A stretch of 64,000 nucleotides of DNA from an uncultured Paenibacillaceae bacterium (GCA_946478845.1 CAMLDI010000009.1:42775-106774), one strand, 5' to 3'. Shown: positions 38,402 through 50,560, numbered from the stretch's first letter. Notes: a model not told the origin generated them from the letters alone. Translations and numbers: made by a program.

Positions 38402-39920
38402 CAATTTTCACTCTTTTAAAAAGCCTATTTGAAAAAGATAATCATCATTTTATCCAGGTGTTGTATTGGCAAATTTTAAATCGAAATGGATCTCCACTTG
38501 AAGTGTATAGTGGAATTCAAGAATTACAACATGGGAAATCAAAATTAGATGTATTGAAAAGGGTAATGGGCAGCATGGAAGCCACCAGGTTATACTTGCA
38601 ACCTTTACCTGTTTTAGGTATGGAATATAATACCATTTGTCAAATTATACGCACTTTTTATCGTGCAGATCCATTTTCATTTTTTAAAAGGGCGTTTCTT
38701 GAAATATGCGGGCATGAACCCATGGTGATTCATGAAGACATGATAAGGTTTGTGACCCGGGGGATCAATTATCGTACTTTGTTTATTATGAATTTAATTG
38801 ATTACCATCAATCAGATTTAGTAAGAGATATCACGGGTTTTTATCCAACTGTAAGGGATTGGATTACAGCAAGTAAGAATACCCAATTTTTATATCCCAT
38901 TTATCAGGAAGAAGTCATTGAGATACCGGAACCTAAAGGAATCGAAAAAACCGTACAATGGAACAAACTTGTGGATACAAATAAAGTGCCTGAGCAATTT
39001 GTAGTAGATATTCCAGAAGGAATTTTTTTGGGAGAAGAAAATGGTGCCGTTATTACCCCAGATTATAAGATTATTGAGGAAGTATCCCAAGAAATGTTCA
39101 GTAATGATATTTTTCATAATAAAAAGGTACCTATTTTAGAGGATAAAAAAGGTAATTTTGCCCTGCTTTATTCCTATTATGCAAAAAATTATTTTCATTT
39201 TATGTTTGATGTAGTTGCTCGCCTCTATTTACTTCAGAAAAGCAATGTCCCCATCGACTGGTTTGTTACTAATAGCCAGCTTCCTTTCCAGGATCAATTA
39301 TTAACTTTATTAGGCATTCCTCCAGAAAGAGAATCCAAATGGATGGGAGTCTTCATTTTAAAGCAGACCATTTGATGATTCCATCTTATATTTACAGTCA
39401 TAAAGGATTAATTCCTAGATGGGCCTGTGATTTCTTGAGAAGGGAACTCCTCATCAATCGAAAAGTTAACAAACTGCAGGATTATGCGCGAATATATATC
39501 AGCCGGGAGAAAGCCCAACATCGTAAGGTGATCAATGAAGATGAAATTATGGACCTATTAGAACCCTATGGATTTAAACGAGTAATTCTTGAATTAGAAC
39601 CAGTTTCCCGCCAGATCGAAATTTTCCACTCAGCAAAAATTGTAGTTGCCCCTCTTGGAGCAGGCTTAACCAATCTTCTTTTTTCAAATCCAGAAACGAA
39701 AGTGATTGAGTTATTTAGTCCTACCTGGGTCCGTCCCGTGTTTCGTTTGATTAGCCATCATATGGGATTGGATTATTATTATATTTTGGGTGAAAAAATT
39801 CCTGAATTATATAAAGTGGATGATTACAGACGAATGTGGAACGATATTTTCGTGAATCCAAAAAAATTGAAAGATGCTTTATCCTGTGTTTTGAGTAAAG
39901 GAGAGATATGTGATGAATAA
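38398..39920 (+). pseudogene. DUF4214-GT61 glycosyltransferase, copy 3, frameshifted
   Basis: A paralogue of copy 2 with a good start (AAAGGAGG before ATG 38398) and intact DUF4214-like module (FIQVLYWQILNRNG... GKSKLDVLKRVMGS). The frame breaks at about 39328: the first part ends at 39375 with a nonsense tail, and homology continues in another frame (GSLHFKADHLMIPSY...) to 39920. Restoring one A in the run at 39326-39328 gives PEKRIQMDG, matching EKEKRIQMN of copy 2, so one base was lost. The conserved APHGAGL is APLGAGL here and FCNPG is FSNPE, which supports decay rather than a sequence error alone. Confidence 0.75.
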
Positions 39921-40515
39921 TTATGATCATCCAATCATTTTGGATTGGATGAATAAAGGGAAACCCTTGCCTCCCCCTAATACGTATAAATTAGCTGTGA
40001 TAAAAGATTTTGCTCAAAGGTTTTCCATTCCTACCTTTGTAGAGACAGGTACGTATTATGGGAATATGGTTAAGGCTGTGAAGGATGTATTTAAACGAAT
40101 TATTTCCGTGGAGTTAGATAATGCATTGTTTATAAATGCAAAACGTTTGTTTTCCCCATATCCCCATATTTTGATCCTTCATGGAGACAGTGGAAAAGTA
40201 ATGCCAAATATATTATCCGTTTTGCATGAACCCGCTTTGTTCTGGTTGGATGGCCATTGGGTTGGTCCAATCGGACCTAATAATCAAGTGAAAAAGGGGA
40301 AAGAGGACTTAGAAACACCCATTATGGCCGAACTAACTCATATTTTGAATCATCCTATTAAAAACCATGTTATTCTAATTGATGATGCCCGTTTATTTAC
40401 TGGACTGAGGGACTATCCCGAAGTTAATAAATTAAAACAGTATGTTTTAGCAAGAAATCCAAACCTTATTTTCGAGAATTATGATGATATCATTAGAATT
40501 TATCCACGGTCCTGA
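39913..40515 (+). CDS. Putative SAM-dependent methyltransferase-like protein
   Basis: About 200 residues with a Rossmann-like methyltransferase pattern: [12 protein letters not shown] (motif I type), [24 protein letters not shown] and LFWLDGHW, then [12 protein letters not shown] recognise the general class but not the substrate; in this cassette, sugar or glycan methylation is plausible. AAAGGAG lies nine bases before ATG 39913, and a GTG just upstream is an alternative start. It overlaps the frameshifted GT61 gene by eight bases. Confidence 0.68.
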   Translation: MNNYDHPIILDWMNKGKPLPPPNTYKLAVIKDFAQRFSIPTFVETGTYYGNMVKAVKDVFKRIISVELDNALFINAKRLFSPYPHILILHGDSGKVMPNILSVLHEPALFWLDGHWVGPIGPNNQVKKGKEDLETPIMAELTHILNHPIKNHVILIDDARLFTGLRDYPEVNKLKQYVLARNPNLIFENYDDIIRIYPRS

Positions 40516-40538
40516 GGAAAGTAAAAAGGGAGGAAAAA

Positions 40539-41489
40539 ATGAACCGTTGGAAAGATAAAAGAATTTTGGTGACAGGGGGAGCTGGTTTTCTTGGTTCACA
40601 GGTTGTGAAAAGATTACGAGAAAAGGATTGCCAGCATCTTATTATTCCCCGCAGTAAACAATACGATTTGCGTGATCCCCAAACCGCAATGGCGTTGATT
40701 CAGGATTTCCAACCAGACTTGATTATTCATTTAGCAGCTTCAGTGGGTGGAATTGAAGCCAACCGCAAAAATCCCGGCTCATTTTTTTATGATAATTTAT
40801 CTATGGGAATTCACCTTATGGAGGCAGCACGACAGGTAGGCGTAGAAAAATTCCTGACCTGTGGTACCATTTGTTCCTATCCGAAATATTCACCTGTTCC
40901 TTTCCAGGAAGAAGATTTATGGAATGGATATCCCGAAGAAACCAATGCACCTTATGGTCTTGCTAAGAAAATGTTGTTAGTACAAGGGCAGGCTTATCGG
41001 CAACAATATAATTTTAATTCCATCTTCCTGTTGCCTGTAAACTTATATGGTCCTGGGGATAATTTTAATTTGGAGACATCCCATGTGATTCCAGCCCTTA
41101 TTCGTAAATGCATTGAAGCAAAGGAACAGGGTAATGAACACATTTCCGTGTGGGGAAGCGGGAAGGTAACGAGGGAATTTTTATATGTAGAAGATGCAGC
41201 AGACGCCATTGTGTTAGCTGCAGAACACTATGATGGAATTGACCCGGTTAATATTGGCACGGGAAAAGAAATAACTATAAAAGAATTAGTTGAAGTGATT
41301 GCCCATGTAACCGGGTTTCAAGGAGAAATCCGATGGGATATCACTAAACCTGATGGGCAACCTCGAAGATGCCTTGATATCCAAAAAGCGAAGAATTATT
41401 TTGGCTTTGAGGCAAAAGTGGATTTAATAACAGGTTTAAGAGAAACGGTAGCATGGTATGTCAATCATCCAGGAAAGGGTAAGGATTAG
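40539..41489 (+). CDS. fcl: NAD-dependent epimerase, GDP-L-fucose synthase type
   Basis: Short-chain dehydrogenase/epimerase of 316 residues. It has the NAD(P)-binding GGAGFLGSQ at the N terminus, [13 protein letters not shown], the catalytic TCGTICSYP region and YGLAKKM (YxxxK). VGGIxANRxNP and [17 protein letters not shown] segments are typical of GDP-4-keto-6-deoxymannose epimerase-reductase (GDP-L-fucose synthase). The GDP-mannose dehydratase (gmd) that would supply its substrate is not in the window. A related deoxy-hexose product cannot be excluded. GGAGG precedes the ATG. Confidence 0.78.
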   Translation: MNRWKDKRILVTGGAGFLGSQVVKRLREKDCQHLIIPRSKQYDLRDPQTAMALIQDFQPDLIIHLAASVGGIEANRKNPGSFFYDNLSMGIHLMEAARQVGVEKFLTCGTICSYPKYSPVPFQEEDLWNGYPEETNAPYGLAKKMLLVQGQAYRQQYNFNSIFLLPVNLYGPGDNFNLETSHVIPALIRKCIEAKEQGNEHISVWGSGKVTREFLYVEDAADAIVLAAEHYDGIDPVNIGTGKEITIKELVEVIAHVTGFQGEIRWDITKPDGQPRRCLDIQKAKNYFGFEAKVDLITGLRETVAWYVNHPGKGKD

Positions 41490-41501
41490 GAGGTATAGCC
41501 A

Positions 41502-42302
41502 TTGAGGGTCATTACCATGTCGACATTAGGGAAAAATGGCCGTTTTGGAAATCAGCTTTTTCAATATGCGTTTCTAAAAACCTATGCTCTACGTTTCCAA
41601 TGTATGGTGCAAACACCTGTATGGATTGGGCAACATTTATTTGGACTTAGAGATTATCCCAGTCTCATCCCTTTGCCTGAGGTGAAACAGGTAAGCGAAA
41701 TATTGGCATTAGACCCCATTCCCCATGTACCTATAGTTAATGTGGATTTTCGTGGTTATTTTCAATACCATACTAGTTATTATGTACCTTTTAAAGCGTA
41801 TATTCGCTCATTGTTTAAACCGATTTATCCTCTCCAGGCTTTAATGAATGAAGGGGTTCGACGGTTACGTTCTCGGGGAAATACTGTGGTGGCTTTTCAT
41901 TTCCGTAGAGGGGATTATGAAAACTACGACGATAAAATTTTTTTCATTGCTCCTACCAGCTGGTATAAAAAATGGCTGGAAGAGAACTGGAGCAAACTAA
42001 ACAATCCAGTTTTGTTTATTGCCAGTGATGAACCGGAAAAGGTTTTGGGAGATTTTCAAGAATATCATCCTGTAACAAGTAATGAGTTAGGAATCTCTTT
42101 ACCCATTGCCCCCTATTATCCTGATTTTTATTTTTTAAGCCAGAGCGATATTGTACTTATTTCCAATAGCACTTTTTCCTTTGCTGCCTGCATGTTAAAT
42201 GAAAGAGGACAGCTCTTTCTTCGCCCATACAAAGACCTTGCTCAAATGATTCCCTTTGACCCTTGGAACAGTGAACCCCTTTTACGAGAATTATCCACCT
42301 AA
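41502..42302 (+). CDS. GT11 family glycosyltransferase, alpha-1,2-fucosyltransferase like
   Basis: A 266-residue enzyme of the GT11 family, which transfers fucose from GDP-L-fucose. The three family motifs are seen: GRFGNQLFQYAF (N-terminal), VVAFHFRRGDY (GDP-fucose binding) and ISNSTFSFAA (C-terminal). It directly follows the GDP-fucose synthase gene, so substrate supply and use are paired. The start is TTG with TTAGGAGG upstream. It is the last gene of the cassette. Confidence 0.85.
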   Translation: MRVITMSTLGKNGRFGNQLFQYAFLKTYALRFQCMVQTPVWIGQHLFGLRDYPSLIPLPEVKQVSEILALDPIPHVPIVNVDFRGYFQYHTSYYVPFKAYIRSLFKPIYPLQALMNEGVRRLRSRGNTVVAFHFRRGDYENYDDKIFFIAPTSWYKKWLEENWSKLNNPVLFIASDEPEKVLGDFQEYHPVTSNELGISLPIAPYYPDFYFLSQSDIVLISNSTFSFAACMLNERGQLFLRPYKDLAQMIPFDPWNSEPLLRELST

Positions 42303-42316
42303 TTCCCTTGTAAGAC

Positions 42317-42346
42317 TTGCATTTGCCCCCACTTTTTGTATACAAT
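42317..42346 (+). promoter_or_regulatory. Probable rpoE promoter
   Basis: TTGCAT (42317-42322), an 18-base spacer and TACAAT (42341-42346), 53 bases before the rpoE start. Confidence 0.55.
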
Positions 42347-42399
42347 TAGGATTACTGAATTGATGTGTAATAATATTTGTTAGAAGGGATGTGCCGGGG

Positions 42400-42921
42400 T
42401 TGAGTAGTTTGTTAAACCTGGAACCTGAACAAATCAAAGAAATGGCTATGGTTGATTTAGCTTTTCGTTTTCTTTCTGGAACAAAAAAACCCTATACTTT
42501 TAATGAACTTTATCGTGAGTTAAGTCAATTAAAAGGTTTAACTGAAGAAGAAATGAAAGGCCTTATTGCACAGATTTACACAGAAATCAACCTTGATGGC
42601 AGATTCTTATGCCTTGGAGATAATCAATGGGGCCTGAAACGTTGGTATCTTGTTGAAACCCAGGAGGAAACAGCTGAAGGTGCTCTGCGTCGCAATAAAT
42701 ACCTTGATGATGACGATGATTATGATGATGACGATGATTTGCTGGATGACAATGATTACGGAATTGATGATATTGGTGATGATTTAGATCGCATTGCCGA
42801 AGAAGAAGATGAAGATGAAGAAGAAGAAGAAGAAGATTTATATGATAATGAGATCGAAGACATGGATGATGATGAAGCAGAGGAATCTGATGTTGAGGAC
42901 GAAGACCTTGACACAGTATAA
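42400..42921 (+). CDS. rpoE: RNA polymerase delta subunit
   Basis: Firmicutes-specific delta subunit, about 173 residues, which speeds RNA polymerase recycling and promoter selectivity. The N-terminal globular (HARE-HTH) domain has EMAMVDLAFRFL, FNELYRELSQL, and DGRFLCLGDNQWGLKRW. The C-terminal half is a disordered run of Asp and Glu, as the family requires. GAAGGGAT fits TTG 42400 better than the GTG three codons earlier, which it nearly touches. Its position just before pyrG is as in B. subtilis. Confidence 0.92.
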   Translation: MSSLLNLEPEQIKEMAMVDLAFRFLSGTKKPYTFNELYRELSQLKGLTEEEMKGLIAQIYTEINLDGRFLCLGDNQWGLKRWYLVETQEETAEGALRRNKYLDDDDDYDDDDDLLDDNDYGIDDIGDDLDRIAEEEDEDEEEEEEDLYDNEIEDMDDDEAEESDVEDEDLDTV

Positions 42922-42988
42922 CCTCAAAGGTTAAAATACATTTCGGGCTTTAAAAAGTTTATGAATCGGCTTTTTTATATAAAGGATA

Positions 42989-43028
42989 AAAGAAGCGCCC
43001 CTCCCGATTACGGAAGGGGCTTCTTTTG
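42989..43028 (+). terminator. Terminator after rpoE
   Basis: AAGAAGC-CCCCTCC pairs with GGAAGGGG-CTTCTTTT around CGATTAC. Confidence 0.88.
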
Positions 43029-43077
43029 TTTTTTTTATTGTTTTTTCTTTTATTATTTAATTCTAATTACATTATAG

Positions 43078-44730
<1,653 letters not shown>

Positions 44731-44745
44731 TGTAATCGATAAACC

Positions 44746-44777
44746 TTGAAAGCCACCAAATGATTGGTGGCTTTCAA
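44746..44777 (+). terminator. Terminator after pyrG
   Basis: TTGAAAGCCACC and GGTGGCTTTCAA form a 12-pair stem; the following T content is low. Confidence 0.7.
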
Positions 44778-44795
44778 ATATGTTATAAGTTTATT

Positions 44796-44823
44796 GCAGG
44801 AATTCTCCTTTTTAAAAACGAAT
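44796..44823 (+). promoter_or_regulatory. Sigma-H promoter of spo0F
   Basis: GCAGGAATT (44796-44804), a 12-base spacer and AACGAAT (44817-44823) match the sigma-H consensus (RnAGGAWWW, RnnGAAT) without a mismatch. It lies 45 bases before the spo0F ATG. spo0F is sigma-H controlled in B. subtilis. Confidence 0.75.
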
Positions 44824-44868
44824 AATATGGGATGTCTCCGAAAATAAAACTATTTGTGAGGGATAAAA

Positions 44869-45234
44869 ATGGAGAAGAAAAAAGTCTTAGTGGTAGATGA
44901 CCAGTATGGTATTCGTGTATTGCTATATGAAGTCTTTGGTAAAGAAGGATATGAGACCTTTCAAGCTGCCAACGGGAAACAGGCTTTAGAGATTGTGGTG
45001 AATGAATCTCCCGATATGGTTATTCTCGATATGAAGATACCTGGTATGGATGGTTTGGAGATTTTAAAAGAGATAAAAAAAATTAATCAAGAAATTAAAG
45101 TAATTATGATGACTGCTTACGGTGAATTGGACATGATAAAAGAAGCCACTGATATGGGGGCTCTTACCCATTTTACCAAACCTTTTGATATTGACGAATT
45201 AAGAATGGCTGTTAATAAGCAACTCGCAAGCTAA
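44869..45234 (+). CDS. spo0F: Sporulation phosphorelay response regulator Spo0F
   Basis: Single-domain response regulator of 121 residues that relays phosphate from sporulation kinases to Spo0B. The acidic pair is in VVDDQYGIR (about 10-11), the phosphorylated Asp in ILDMKIPG (about 54), the Thr in MMTAYGE and the Lys in FTKPFD. There is no output domain. Position between pyrG and fbaA is as in B. subtilis. GTGAGGG precedes the ATG. Confidence 0.95.
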   Translation: MEKKKVLVVDDQYGIRVLLYEVFGKEGYETFQAANGKQALEIVVNESPDMVILDMKIPGMDGLEILKEIKKINQEIKVIMMTAYGELDMIKEATDMGALTHFTKPFDIDELRMAVNKQLAS

Positions 45235-45244
45235 AGTTATATTG

Positions 45245-45253
45245 TGTTATAAT
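45245..45253 (+). promoter_or_regulatory. Probable fbaA promoter (extended -10)
   Basis: TGTTATAAT, a perfect -10 with TG extension, 46 bases before the fbaA ATG; no clear -35. Confidence 0.55.
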
Positions 45254-45298
45254 TAATACTGAAAATTTCACTATATCCATACAAGGAGGATATTACAT

Positions 45299-46153
45299 AT
45301 GCCATTAGTGTCGATGTCCGATTTTTTACCGCATGCCAAAGCGAACAAATACGCGGTTGGTCAATTTAACATGAACAACCTTGAGTTCACCCAGGCAATC
45401 ATTGACGCATCCATCGAAGAAAACTCTCCCGTGATTTTTGGTGTCAGTGAAGGCGCAATGCGTTATATGGGATTGGACTATACTGTAGCAATGGCGAAAG
45501 TTGCGGCAGAACGGGCGTCCGTACCGGTCGCGCTGCATCTTGACCATGGCAGCAGCTTTGAAGTAGTTATGAAATGTATCCAGGCTGGATTCAGTTCCGT
45601 TATGTTTGACGGTTCTCATTATCCACTTGAAGAAAACATTCGCTTAACAAAGAAAGTCGTTGAAGCCGCTCACGCTGTTGGCGTTTCTGTTGAAGGTGAA
45701 CTTGGAACCATTGGCGGTGTAGAAGACGATCTTAATGTTGCTGATGAAGATGCTAAGATTGCGAAGCCTGATGAAGCTATTCGTTTCTGGAAAGAAACAG
45801 GTGTAGATGCCATGGCAATTGCTGTAGGGACTGCCCATGGAATGTATAAAGCTGAGCCTAAAATCCATTTTGATGTTATAGATGAAGTGGCCCGCAATAT
45901 AGAAGTGCCTGTTGTTCTTCATGGGGGATCTGGGGTTCCTGATGAAGACATTGTTAAAGCAATTAGTCTTGGAGTTGGAAAAATTAATGTGAACACCGAG
46001 AATCAGGTTGCCATGACGAAAGTCATTCGCGAAATTCTTGCAGCGAAGCCAGACGTAATTGACCCTCGTAAATATATTGGGCCAGCCCGTGATGCTATTA
46101 AAGAAACCGTACGTGGCAAAATTCGCCTTTTTGGCAGCAATAATCGAGTGTAA
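45299..46153 (+). CDS. fbaA: Class II fructose-bisphosphate aldolase
   Basis: Zinc-dependent cleavage or synthesis of fructose 1,6-bisphosphate, 284 residues. Zinc and substrate ligands are visible in [26 protein letters not shown] and [15 protein letters not shown] precedes the ATG. It clusters with tal and glpX, giving a gluconeogenic group, as in B. subtilis. Confidence 0.95.
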   Translation: MPLVSMSDFLPHAKANKYAVGQFNMNNLEFTQAIIDASIEENSPVIFGVSEGAMRYMGLDYTVAMAKVAAERASVPVALHLDHGSSFEVVMKCIQAGFSSVMFDGSHYPLEENIRLTKKVVEAAHAVGVSVEGELGTIGGVEDDLNVADEDAKIAKPDEAIRFWKETGVDAMAIAVGTAHGMYKAEPKIHFDVIDEVARNIEVPVVLHGGSGVPDEDIVKAISLGVGKINVNTENQVAMTKVIREILAAKPDVIDPRKYIGPARDAIKETVRGKIRLFGSNNRV

Positions 46154-46179
46154 TCAATCACACATCAAAGGAGAGAACC

Positions 46180-46827
46180 ATGAGATTTTTTATTGATACC
46201 GCAAATGTGGCAGATATTAAAGAAATCCATGAATGGGGCGTTATATCCGGAGTTACCACGAATCCTTCCCTTGTTGCCAAAGAAGGACGTAATTTTGAAG
46301 ATGTAATTAAAGAAATCATTGATATTATCGATGGTCCTATCAGTGCAGAAGTGATCAGTACCGACGCAGAAGGCATGATTCGTGAAGGGGAACACCTCGC
46401 CTCCCTTTCTAAAAATATTGTTATTAAAGTCCCAATGACTGTAGAAGGACTAAAAGCTGTTAAATATTTTACGAAGAAAAAAATTAAAACCAATGTAACA
46501 TTGGTTTTCTCTGCACCACAGGCACTCCTTGCTGCCCATGCGGGGGCGACCTATGTTTCTCCATTCCTGGGACGTTTGGATGACATTGGTCATGATGGTT
46601 TAACATTAATATCTGATATCGTTGATATTTTTAGCATTCATGATATTGAAACAGAAGTGATTGCTGCCAGTGTTCGCCATCCTCTTCACATTGTGGAGTG
46701 TGCTAGAAACGGGGCACATATTGCCACCGTTCCAACCAGTGTTCTGCGCCAGATGGTGAAACACCCCTTAACTGATCTGGGAATTGAACGGTTCCTTTCC
46801 GACTGGGAGAAAGCGCAAAACAAATAA
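46180..46827 (+). CDS. tal: Transaldolase, small (TalC/FSA-like) type
   Basis: A 215-residue class I aldolase of the pentose phosphate pathway. [13 protein letters not shown] opens it; the Schiff-base Lys is in NIVIKVPMT (about 85), and GVTTNPSL and [11 protein letters not shown] are further signatures. It corresponds to YwjH of B. subtilis by family and position. Whether it acts as transaldolase or fructose-6-phosphate aldolase cannot be told here. AAAGGAGAG precedes the ATG. Confidence 0.92.
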   Translation: MRFFIDTANVADIKEIHEWGVISGVTTNPSLVAKEGRNFEDVIKEIIDIIDGPISAEVISTDAEGMIREGEHLASLSKNIVIKVPMTVEGLKAVKYFTKKKIKTNVTLVFSAPQALLAAHAGATYVSPFLGRLDDIGHDGLTLISDIVDIFSIHDIETEVIAASVRHPLHIVECARNGAHIATVPTSVLRQMVKHPLTDLGIERFLSDWEKAQNK

Positions 46828-46837
46828 ACATGGGAAG

Positions 46838-46871
46838 AAGCACCTTGTTTAAGGAAAAAGGTGCTTTTTTC
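46838..46871 (+). terminator. Terminator between tal and murA2
   Basis: AAGCACCTT and AAGGTGCTTTTTT form a stem around GTTTAAGGAAA. It lies inside the upstream extension of the murA2 frame, so murA2 must start further downstream. Confidence 0.8.
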
Positions 46872-46895
46872 CAATCAAATAAGGGGAAAATAACC

Positions 46896-48185
46896 ATGGA
46901 GAAGCTCATCATTGAAGGTGGCCGAAAGCTTGTAGGTCGGGTTCAAATTAGTGGGGCGAAAAATAGTGCAATTGCCTTGATTCCTGCTGCTTTATTAGGG
47001 TCATCACGGGTCATTTTAGAACATTTGCCTGCCATTAAAGATGTTGAGATTTATGGTGAAATTCTGCAAGAGATGGGGGTTCAGATTTCCTTGCAGGGAG
47101 AGACCATGGAAATTGACCCCATCAATATTAAAAATCGTCCCATGACCAATGGGAAGATTAAACAATTAAGAGCTTCCTATTATTTAATGGGCGCTTTATT
47201 GGGCAGATTTGGCCAGGTTACCATTGGCATGCCTGGTGGCTGTGATTTAGGGCCAAGACCCATTGACCAGCATTTAAAAGGGTTTACTGCCTTAGGTGCT
47301 GTTATTACCCGCAAAAAAGGGTTACTACATATTAGGGCAAACGAAGATGGACTTCGTGGAGCCAAAATATATTTGGATGTGGTGAGTGTTGGTGCTACAA
47401 TTAATATTATGTTAGCTGCTGCGAAAGCGAAGGGGACAACCATCATCGAAAATGCAGCCAAAGAACCTGAAATTATCGATGTGGCTACGCTCCTTAATGC
47501 CATGGGAGCCAATATTAAAGGAGCAGGAACCGATGTAATCCGCATCAAAGGTAAAAATCAACTCCAGGGATGCCGCCATTCCATAATCCCTGATCGTATT
47601 GAGGCAGGAACCTACATGATAGCCGCTGCAGCAACCCGGGGTGATGTCTTAATTGATAATGTAATTCCCCGGCATTTAGAATCCCTAACCGCAAAATTGC
47701 GGGAAATGCATGTGCTGGTGGAAGAACAAGACGATTCCCTTCGTGTAATCGGTACAGGCCATTACAAAGCTGTCGATATCAAAACCCTACCTTACCCCGG
47801 ATTCCCCACGGATTTACAACAGCCCATTACTGCTTTATTAACTCAGGCCCAAGGAACTAGTATTGTTACCGATAATATTTATCAGTCCCGTTTTAAACAG
47901 ATTGAACATTTGGTGCACATGGGTGCGCGCATTAAGGTGGAAGGACGTTCTGCTGTGATTGAAGGTGTAACCCCTTTGAGCGGGTATGAGGTCATGGCCA
48001 CTGATTTGCGTGCAGGTGCTTCTTTAGTCATTGCCGGGTTAATAGCAAAGGGGAAAACGGTGCTTAGCGGGTTAGAGCATATTGATCGGGGATATGAAAG
48101 GTTTGATGAAAAACTGCTTTCCCTTGGCGCTTCATTATGGAGAGAAAATGATACTGCTTGGAAAGAAGAACGGAGGATTAAGTAA
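46896..48185 (+). CDS. murAB: UDP-N-acetylglucosamine 1-carboxyvinyltransferase 2
   Basis: First committed step of peptidoglycan synthesis (enolpyruvyl transfer from PEP to UDP-GlcNAc), 429 residues. The catalytic Cys, target of fosfomycin, is in [24 protein letters not shown] and the C-terminal [13 protein letters not shown] are family motifs. Its place between tal and glpX identifies it as the second Firmicutes copy (murAB/murZ). AAGGGGA lies nine bases before ATG 46896. It is spaced by one base from glpX. Confidence 0.93.
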   Translation: MEKLIIEGGRKLVGRVQISGAKNSAIALIPAALLGSSRVILEHLPAIKDVEIYGEILQEMGVQISLQGETMEIDPINIKNRPMTNGKIKQLRASYYLMGALLGRFGQVTIGMPGGCDLGPRPIDQHLKGFTALGAVITRKKGLLHIRANEDGLRGAKIYLDVVSVGATINIMLAAAKAKGTTIIENAAKEPEIIDVATLLNAMGANIKGAGTDVIRIKGKNQLQGCRHSIIPDRIEAGTYMIAAAATRGDVLIDNVIPRHLESLTAKLREMHVLVEEQDDSLRVIGTGHYKAVDIKTLPYPGFPTDLQQPITALLTQAQGTSIVTDNIYQSRFKQIEHLVHMGARIKVEGRSAVIEGVTPLSGYEVMATDLRAGASLVIAGLIAKGKTVLSGLEHIDRGYERFDEKLLSLGASLWRENDTAWKEERRIK

Positions 48186-48186
48186 A

Positions 48187-49161
48187 ATGGAACGAAGTCT
48201 TACAATGGAATTAGTACGGGTCACAGAGGCCGCTGCCTTATCATCTGCCCGTTGGATGGGAAGAGGAAAAAAAGAAGAAGCAGACGATGCTGCAACCACA
48301 GCCATGCGCACTGTTTTTGATACAGTTCCTATGCAAGGAACCGTTGTGATTGGTGAAGGGGAAATGGATGAAGCCCCTATGTTATATATTGGGGAAAAAT
48401 TAGGCCTTGGCTATGGCCCTGAAGTGGATATTGCCGTGGATCCTTTAGAAGGAACCAATATTGTGGCAAAAGGAACATGGAATGCCCTTACTGTTCTTGC
48501 TGTGGCTGACCGGGGGAATCTTCTGCATGCTCCCGATATGTATATGGATAAACTGGCTGTTGGGCCAAAAGCGGCTGGAAAAGTTGATATTGATGCACCG
48601 GTGATTGATAACCTGAAAGCCGTGGCTCAGGCTTATGGAAAAGACATCTCTGACCTGGTTGCCATTTTGCTTGACCGTCCTCGCCATGCCAAATTAATTA
48701 ACGAAATTCGCGAAGCGGGGGCTCGTATTAAATTGATCTCTGACGGGGATGTTGCTGCTGCCATTCATACGGCTTTTGATGAACATACCGGCGTAGATAT
48801 TATGTTTGGAAGCGGTGGCGCACCAGAAGGTGTCATTGCTGCTGTTGCTTTAAAATGCTTAGGCGGGGAATTGCAAGGCCGTCTCTTGCCTCAAACACAG
48901 GAAGAAATCGATCGCTGCAAAAAAATGGGGATTGCCGACTTGAATCAATTGCTCCGCATGGAGGATCTGGTTAAAGGAGACGATGCCATTTTCGCTGCTT
49001 CAGGTGTTACCGATGGTGAATTGCTTCGCGGGGTACGTTTTCATGGAAATAAAGCCATTACACATTCCGTTGTAATGCGTGCAAAAACAGGTACAGTACG
49101 TTTTGTAGAAGGACAACACCGTCTCGACAGGAAACCTCATCTTGTTTTTAATGATCGTTAA
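48187..49161 (+). CDS. glpX: Fructose-1,6-bisphosphatase, class II
   Basis: Gluconeogenic phosphatase of 324 residues. The metal-binding motifs GEGEMDEAP and DPLEGTN and the GSGGAPEGV loop are present. GGAGG lies ten bases before ATG 48187, at the end of murAB. With fbaA and tal nearby it fits sugar phosphate metabolism. Confidence 0.94.
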   Translation: MERSLTMELVRVTEAAALSSARWMGRGKKEEADDAATTAMRTVFDTVPMQGTVVIGEGEMDEAPMLYIGEKLGLGYGPEVDIAVDPLEGTNIVAKGTWNALTVLAVADRGNLLHAPDMYMDKLAVGPKAAGKVDIDAPVIDNLKAVAQAYGKDISDLVAILLDRPRHAKLINEIREAGARIKLISDGDVAAAIHTAFDEHTGVDIMFGSGGAPEGVIAAVALKCLGGELQGRLLPQTQEEIDRCKKMGIADLNQLLRMEDLVKGDDAIFAASGVTDGELLRGVRFHGNKAITHSVVMRAKTGTVRFVEGQHRLDRKPHLVFNDR

Positions 49162-49194
49162 TTCACTAAGTAAAGTGTGGTGTTGGATAATTAT

Positions 49195-50550
49195 ATGGAA
49201 ATGAATTTAGGTCAGCTTGAAGAAATGAAACTAACGGAGCTCTATAAATTGGCCCGCGAGTTTCAAGTTCCATATTATGGAACATTAAAAAAGAGGGAAT
49301 TGATTTTCGCCATCCTCCAGGAACAAACAAAAAAGCAAGGACACTTCTTTATGGAAGGGGTTTTAGATATCCTTCCTGAGGGATTTGGCTTCTTGCGGCC
49401 CATTAACTATTTGCCAAGTGCTGATGATATTTATATTTCCGCATCCCAAATTCGTCGATTTGGCCTTCGTCCCGGGGATAAAATTGCAGGGAAAGTTCGC
49501 CCTCCTAAGGAAAATGAAAGGTATTTTGGTTTGCTCCATGTAGATGCAGTAAACGGTGAACCGCCAGAAACCTCTCCAGATCGAGTTTTCTTTCCTGGTT
49601 TAACCCCTCTTTACCCCCAGAAGAAAATTATTATGGAAACTGCACCAGACCATCTTTCGACCAGGGTTATGGATTTGATCGCTCCTGTAGGTTTTGGGCA
49701 ACGGGGATTGATTGTTGCTCCTCCTAAGGCTGGGAAAACCATGCTTTTAAAAGAGATTGCCAACAGCATTGCGGAAAACTATCCTAAAATCGAATTAATC
49801 GTGCTTTTAATCGATGAACGCCCTGAAGAAGTAACGGACATGCAGCGTTCTGTAAAAGGGGAAGTTGTTTACTCCACCTTTGATGAAATGCCAGAAAACC
49901 ATATTCGCGCAGCAGAGCTGGTTCTGGAACGGGCCATGCGTCTCGTTGAGTTGAAGAAAGATGTGGTTATTCTCCTTGATAGCATTACCCGCCTGGCACG
50001 GGCCTACAATTTAACAGTGCCTCCAAGCGGGAGAACTTTATCTGGTGGGGTAGACCCCGCTGCCTTCCATCGCCCTAAACGCTTCTTTGGTGCGGCACGG
50101 AACGTAGAAGAAGGGGGAAGCTTAACCATCCTGGCCACCGCCCTTGTTGAGACTGGCTCACGCATGGATGATGTCATTTATGAAGAATTCAAAGGCACAG
50201 GTAACCTGGAACTTCATCTTGACCGGAAATTATCCGAAAGAAGGGTTTATCCTGCCATTGATATTCGCAAATCCGGCACCCGCCGTGAGGAACTCCTCTT
50301 TGAAAAAGATGAACTGGCTAAAATTTGGACCCTTCGTAAATCCATTCACGATAGCAATGAATTTACAGAAGCCTTTATTAAAAAGCTTGGTGAAACCAAA
50401 ACCAACCAGGAATTCCTCGATAGTTTAGAAGTAGAAAAGAAAACAGCACCGAAGCATGGTGAACGGACGACTGACCGTTCTGCCGGCGACAGACAACAAC
50501 AATCTGATCGTCCTGCTGTTCGTGCCCCCCGCAACATCGTACGGGGGTAA
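49195..50550 (+). CDS. rho: Transcription termination factor Rho
   Basis: Hexameric RNA helicase of about 451 residues. RNA-binding motifs of the N-terminal OB domain ([22 protein letters not shown]) precede the ATPase core with Walker [10 protein letters not shown], the Q-loop [21 protein letters not shown] and the R-loop. A tail of about 25 residues rich in R, D and Q extends past the usual end. ATG 49195 aligns best with family N termini; GTG codons at 49177 and 49180 are alternatives, and no strong ribosome-binding site favours either. Confidence 0.93.
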   Translation: MEMNLGQLEEMKLTELYKLAREFQVPYYGTLKKRELIFAILQEQTKKQGHFFMEGVLDILPEGFGFLRPINYLPSADDIYISASQIRRFGLRPGDKIAGKVRPPKENERYFGLLHVDAVNGEPPETSPDRVFFPGLTPLYPQKKIIMETAPDHLSTRVMDLIAPVGFGQRGLIVAPPKAGKTMLLKEIANSIAENYPKIELIVLLIDERPEEVTDMQRSVKGEVVYSTFDEMPENHIRAAELVLERAMRLVELKKDVVILLDSITRLARAYNLTVPPSGRTLSGGVDPAAFHRPKRFFGAARNVEEGGSLTILATALVETGSRMDDVIYEEFKGTGNLELHLDRKLSERRVYPAIDIRKSGTRREELLFEKDELAKIWTLRKSIHDSNEFTEAFIKKLGETKTNQEFLDSLEVEKKTAPKHGERTTDRSAGDRQQQSDRPAVRAPRNIVRG

Positions 50551-50560
50551 TAGAAATGAT

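Noticed and set aside
39301..39345. Programmed frameshift in the third GT61 gene
   Set aside because: No slippery heptamer or downstream structure is apparent, the paralogue has an intact frame, and a conserved motif is lost further on; a simple deletion explains it.
42706..42915. GAT/GAA-rich repeat-like stretch
   Set aside because: It is the normal Asp/Glu-rich disordered tail of the RNA polymerase delta subunit, not a repeat array.
46830..46895. Upstream extension of the murAB frame
   Set aside because: It is the tal-murAB terminator hairpin read as codons; AAGGGGA and homology both place the start at 46896.
48082..48186. Upstream extension of glpX overlapping the end of murAB by 104 bases
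   Set aside because: No ribosome-binding site at the early ATG, and FBPase homology begins at [11 protein letters not shown] (48187) with GGAGG upstream.
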